The notes under the pieces were generated by a model, which was given only the letters and a program-made list of their open reading frames with translations, was not told where the DNA came from and ran no database searches. 6,324 nucleotides of DNA from Thermococcus sp. GTDB taxonomy: Archaea > Methanobacteriota_B > Thermococci > Thermococcales > Thermococcaceae. A program made the translations under genes and the position numbers. Where the stretch lies: the NCBI GenBank assembly GCA_027074805.1, contig JALTCK010000103.1:1-6324 (forward strand). Reading direction: 5' to 3'. Of this stretch, positions 4,958-6,324 are shown piece by piece (the stretch's first letter is position 1; the number at the start of each line of letters is the position of its first letter).

Positions 4958-5521
4958 ATGCACCTCTTCAGTCCCGAGCATGCGGGTGTGCTGAACTCCG
5001 AATGGAGGCGGAGGGTCTTTCCGGCGGAGGAGGTGATAGAGTTCGCCGTCCGCGAAGTCCCTCAAAGAGGGACCGCCGTGGACGTTGGCGCCGGTACCGG
5101 CTATCTGACCGTGCCCCTGGCCAGGGCCTTCAAAAAGGTGTACGCCATCGAGATAAGCCCGAAAATGGCGGAGAAGCTTGAGGACAGACTCAGGCGGGAA
5201 GGGATAACAAACGTGGAGGTCATAGTGACTGAGGAGCCCCCCGATCTGAGGGAGTTTGACCTGGCCGTTTTCTCCAGCGTTCTCCATGAGATGGAAAGGC
5301 CCGGGGAGTACCTCCGCTGGGCCGGGAAGGCCCTCGTCCTCGTGGCCGAGTGGAAGAAGGAGCCGATGCCCTTCGGGCCTCCAGTGGAGGAGAGGCTCTC
5401 CCCCGAGGACATCGTGAGGCTTGCCGGGAACTTCGAGCCGGTAAAATACAGGGAGCTGGAGTACCACTATCTGATGCTCCTGAGACCGAAGGTGCGGGGT
5501 GGGCGGAATGGAATTCTTTGA
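4958..5521 (+). CDS. Class I SAM-dependent methyltransferase, substrate unknown
   Basis: A 187-residue cytoplasmic methyltransferase with a Rossmann-like fold. Motif I VDVGAGTGYL (residues 41-50) binds the methionine part of SAM; Glu65 at the end of beta-2 (YAIEIS) should bind the ribose hydroxyls; DLREFDLAVFSSVLHEM (96-112) corresponds to the beta-4 motif IV region. The pattern resembles the Methyltransf_11/25 (UbiE-like) group, and the short C-terminal part gives no clue to the substrate. I start at the ATG at 4958 (MHLFSPEHAGVL), preceded by a GGGGGT partial ribosome binding site; the ATG at 4946 is possible. The 49-residue in-frame extension to 4811 is rich in Thr, Pro and Arg, and unlike the family. 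The 3' end overlaps the nitroreductase-like gene by 14 bases, so the two are probably co-transcribed. Whether it modifies a small molecule, RNA or protein cannot be told. Confidence 0.85.
   Translation: MHLFSPEHAGVLNSEWRRRVFPAEEVIEFAVREVPQRGTAVDVGAGTGYLTVPLARAFKKVYAIEISPKMAEKLEDRLRREGITNVEVIVTEEPPDLREFDLAVFSSVLHEMERPGEYLRWAGKALVLVAEWKKEPMPFGPPVEERLSPEDIVRLAGNFEPVKYRELEYHYLMLLRPKVRGGRNGIL
5496..5503 (+). promoter_or_regulatory. Ribosome binding site of the nitroreductase-like gene inside the methyltransferase gene
   Basis: GGGGTGGG precedes the ATG at 5508 by about four bases. It supports this start over the in-frame GTG at 5499, which overlaps the site itself. Confidence 0.5.
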
Positions 5522-6050
5522 AGTTCTGAGAAAGAGACGGAGCGTGAGGCGCTTTCAGGACAGGCCCGTGCCGCGTGAACTCGTGGAAAAGCTGCTTGAG
5601 GCTGCCTTTCTCTCGCCCAGTTCGTTTAACAAGAGGCCCTGGCACTTCATCGTTGTGGACGATGGGGAGAAGCTCAAGGCACTCTCGAAGGCGAAGCTTG
5701 GCGCTTCCGGCCTCGCAACGGCACCGCTGGCGATCGTCGTGACCGCGGACGAGGGCCGGAGCGACGTCTGGGTGGAGGACGCCAGCATAGCGGCGGAGCA
5801 CATACAGCTGGCTGCCTTTGACCTTGGCCTAAGCTCATTCTGGGTTCAGATAAGGAACAGGATGCACGGCGAAGGGAAAACCGCCGAGGACTACGTCAGG
5901 GAGCTCCTGGGGATTCCGGAAAACTACCGCGTTCTCTGCATCGTGGGAGTGGGCTATCCCGCGGAGAAAAAGCCGCTCCGCGGGGATGAGATCTTCGAGT
6001 GGGAAAAGGTGAGCCTCAACCGCTTTGGCGAGCCATGGAAAAGGTCGTGA
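5508..6050 (+). CDS. Nitroreductase-family FMN oxidoreductase
   Basis: A 180-residue flavoprotein of the nitroreductase superfamily, expected to be a dimer binding FMN and using NAD(P)H or another donor to reduce an unknown acceptor. The N-terminal KRRSVRRF (residues 9-16) supplies the phosphate-binding arginines; SPSSFNKRPWHFIVV (36-50) is the second FMN-contact segment; DASIAAEHIQLAAFDLGLSSFWV (91-113) is the dimer-interface helix; and IVGVGYPAEKKP (145-156) closes the FMN site. The C-terminal WEKVSLNRFGEPW is also typical. At 180 residues it is a short single-domain member. The ATG at 5508 overlaps the methyltransferase end by 14 bases, which implies co-expression. The family call is firm, the substrate is not: nitroaromatics, quinones, flavins or other acceptors are all possible, and an anaerobe's nitroreductase may serve a biosynthetic or thiol-redox role. 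Confidence 0.92.
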   Translation: MEFFEVLRKRRSVRRFQDRPVPRELVEKLLEAAFLSPSSFNKRPWHFIVVDDGEKLKALSKAKLGASGLATAPLAIVVTADEGRSDVWVEDASIAAEHIQLAAFDLGLSSFWVQIRNRMHGEGKTAEDYVRELLGIPENYRVLCIVGVGYPAEKKPLRGDEIFEWEKVSLNRFGEPWKRS

Positions 6051-6068
6051 TACATCCCTGTCCAGTGA

Positions 6069-6115
6069 AAAAAGCTTCAAAAAAAGGCTTTTTAACCACT
6101 CCATTAATCTTTTTT
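6069..6115 (+). terminator. Possible terminator region of the methyltransferase/nitroreductase unit
   Basis: Eighteen bases after the stop codon the arms AAAAAGC (6069-6075) and GCTTTTT (6087-6093) can pair around an 11-base loop. A further run of six T (6110-6115) follows. Either U-tract could end transcription. The same bases also carry the next promoter, so function is shared or ambiguous. Confidence 0.4.
6081..6096 (+). promoter_or_regulatory. BRE/TATA promoter of the thioredoxin-like gene
   Basis: AAAAAGGCTTTTTAAC combines a purine-rich BRE with a TTTTTAA TATA core, much like other Thermococcales promoters. The expected start is near 6117, giving a very short leader of about 11 bases that would just include the ribosome binding site. 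Confidence 0.55.
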
Positions 6116-6116
6116 C

Positions 6117-6122
6117 AGGTGA
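6117..6122 (+). promoter_or_regulatory. Ribosome binding site deciding the GTG start of the thioredoxin-like gene
   Basis: AGGTGA lies five bases before the GTG at 6128. It overlaps an earlier in-frame GTG at 6119, which therefore has no site of its own. Confidence 0.6.
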
Positions 6123-6127
6123 AAAGA

Positions 6128-6324
6128 GTGCGCAGGGCGCTTTTGATGCTCGTGATTCTGTCGCTGCTCATACCGCTGGCCAGTGCGGGGACCGTTAGAT
6201 ACGGGAACCTATCTTTTCATGACGTCACGACCGAAAAGGAACTCCGAGAACTGGTCTCCTCGAACGGGGGGAGGTACTTCTTCATCTTCTACCACTCCGA
6301 GAGCTGTCCCGCCTGCCAGTACAT
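6128..6324 (+). CDS. Exported thioredoxin-like protein, 3' end cut by the window edge
   Basis: The first 65 residues are visible. A signal peptide covers residues 1-20: two arginines (V/M-R-R), a leucine-rich core, and a likely cleavage site after LASA. The mature part has a beta-alpha-beta start: TEKELRELVSSNGGRYF, then the strand FFIFYHSESCPACQY. Cys60-Pro-Ala-Cys63 after the strand is the CxxC position of thioredoxin-fold oxidoreductases, so a disulfide or thiol-redox role outside the cytoplasm, or tethered to the membrane by the signal segment, is likely. The start is the GTG at 6128, with AGGTGA five bases upstream; the GTG at 6119 overlaps that site and the ATG at 6146 would remove the positive N-terminus. 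It has its own promoter, so it is not simply part of the upstream unit. The partner (for example a CcdA-type membrane protein) would lie beyond the window. Substrate unknown. Confidence 0.85.
   Translation, partial: MRRALLMLVILSLLIPLASAGTVRYGNLSFHDVTTEKELRELVSSNGGRYFFIFYHSESCPACQY

Noticed and set aside
5499..5507. Earlier GTG start for the nitroreductase-like gene
   Set aside because: This GTG overlaps the GGGGTGGG ribosome binding site, and the family normally begins shortly before the FxxxxxRRSVRRF motif, which fits the ATG at 5508.
4829..5801. Long open frames on the minus strand opposite the methyltransferase and nitroreductase-like genes
   Set aside because: They lack ribosome binding sites and family motifs, and the plus-strand proteins are convincing.
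1..6324. CRISPR array, insertion sequence, tRNA or rRNA
   Set aside because: No regularly spaced direct repeats, transposase motifs with terminal repeats, cloverleaf-like sequence or conserved rRNA segments were seen on either strand.

Overview
The window looks like chromosomal DNA from a hyperthermophilic euryarchaeon of the order Thermococcales, most likely Thermococcus. This rests on tightly packed genes that overlap by 1 to 23 bases, ribosome binding sites of the GGTGA(T) type, archaeal BRE/TATA promoters, U-rich termination tracts, frequent AGG/AGA arginine codons and Glu/Lys-rich proteins. The order is an inference from style and gene content; no 16S or other marker is present.

Layout. 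Positions 1-276 (minus) hold the start of a lipoprotein gene that runs off the left edge. Positions 410-952 (minus) encode a six-helix membrane protein resembling the DUF998 family. Positions 953-1247 are non-coding, with a TATA-like element and a cluster of inverted repeats. Positions 1248-4559 (minus) are the core of the window: a sufC-sufB-sufD operon for iron-sulfur cluster assembly, transcribed from a BRE/TATA promoter near 4601-4616 and ending at a U-rich tract near 1236-1245. Positions 4560-4957 are a 398-base divergent intergenic region. Positions 4958-6050 (plus) carry a small SAM-dependent methyltransferase and an FMN nitroreductase-like protein that overlap by 14 bases. From 6128 (plus) a secreted thioredoxin-like protein with a CPAC motif starts and runs off the right edge.

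How the genes work together. SufC is the ATPase that drives the SufB/SufD scaffold on which Fe-S clusters are built. SufB keeps exactly two cysteines, which line up with the two functional cysteines of the E. coli protein. SufD has no cysteine but keeps the conserved interface histidine. No sulfur-donor gene (SufS, SufE, SufU) or carrier gene (SufA) lies beside the operon. The methyltransferase/nitroreductase pair and the thioredoxin-like gene form separate transcription units; the latter two suggest a redox theme, but no functional link to suf is shown.

Most of the window is ordinary housekeeping sequence. The points most worth a second look are an in-frame 12-bp repeat array at the very start of sufD, a perfect 6+4+6 dyad placed over the predicted transcription start of sufC, and the unexplained structured intergenic regions on either side of the operon. 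I see no mobile element, CRISPR array, tRNA or rRNA, and nothing that amounts to a clear new multi-gene system.
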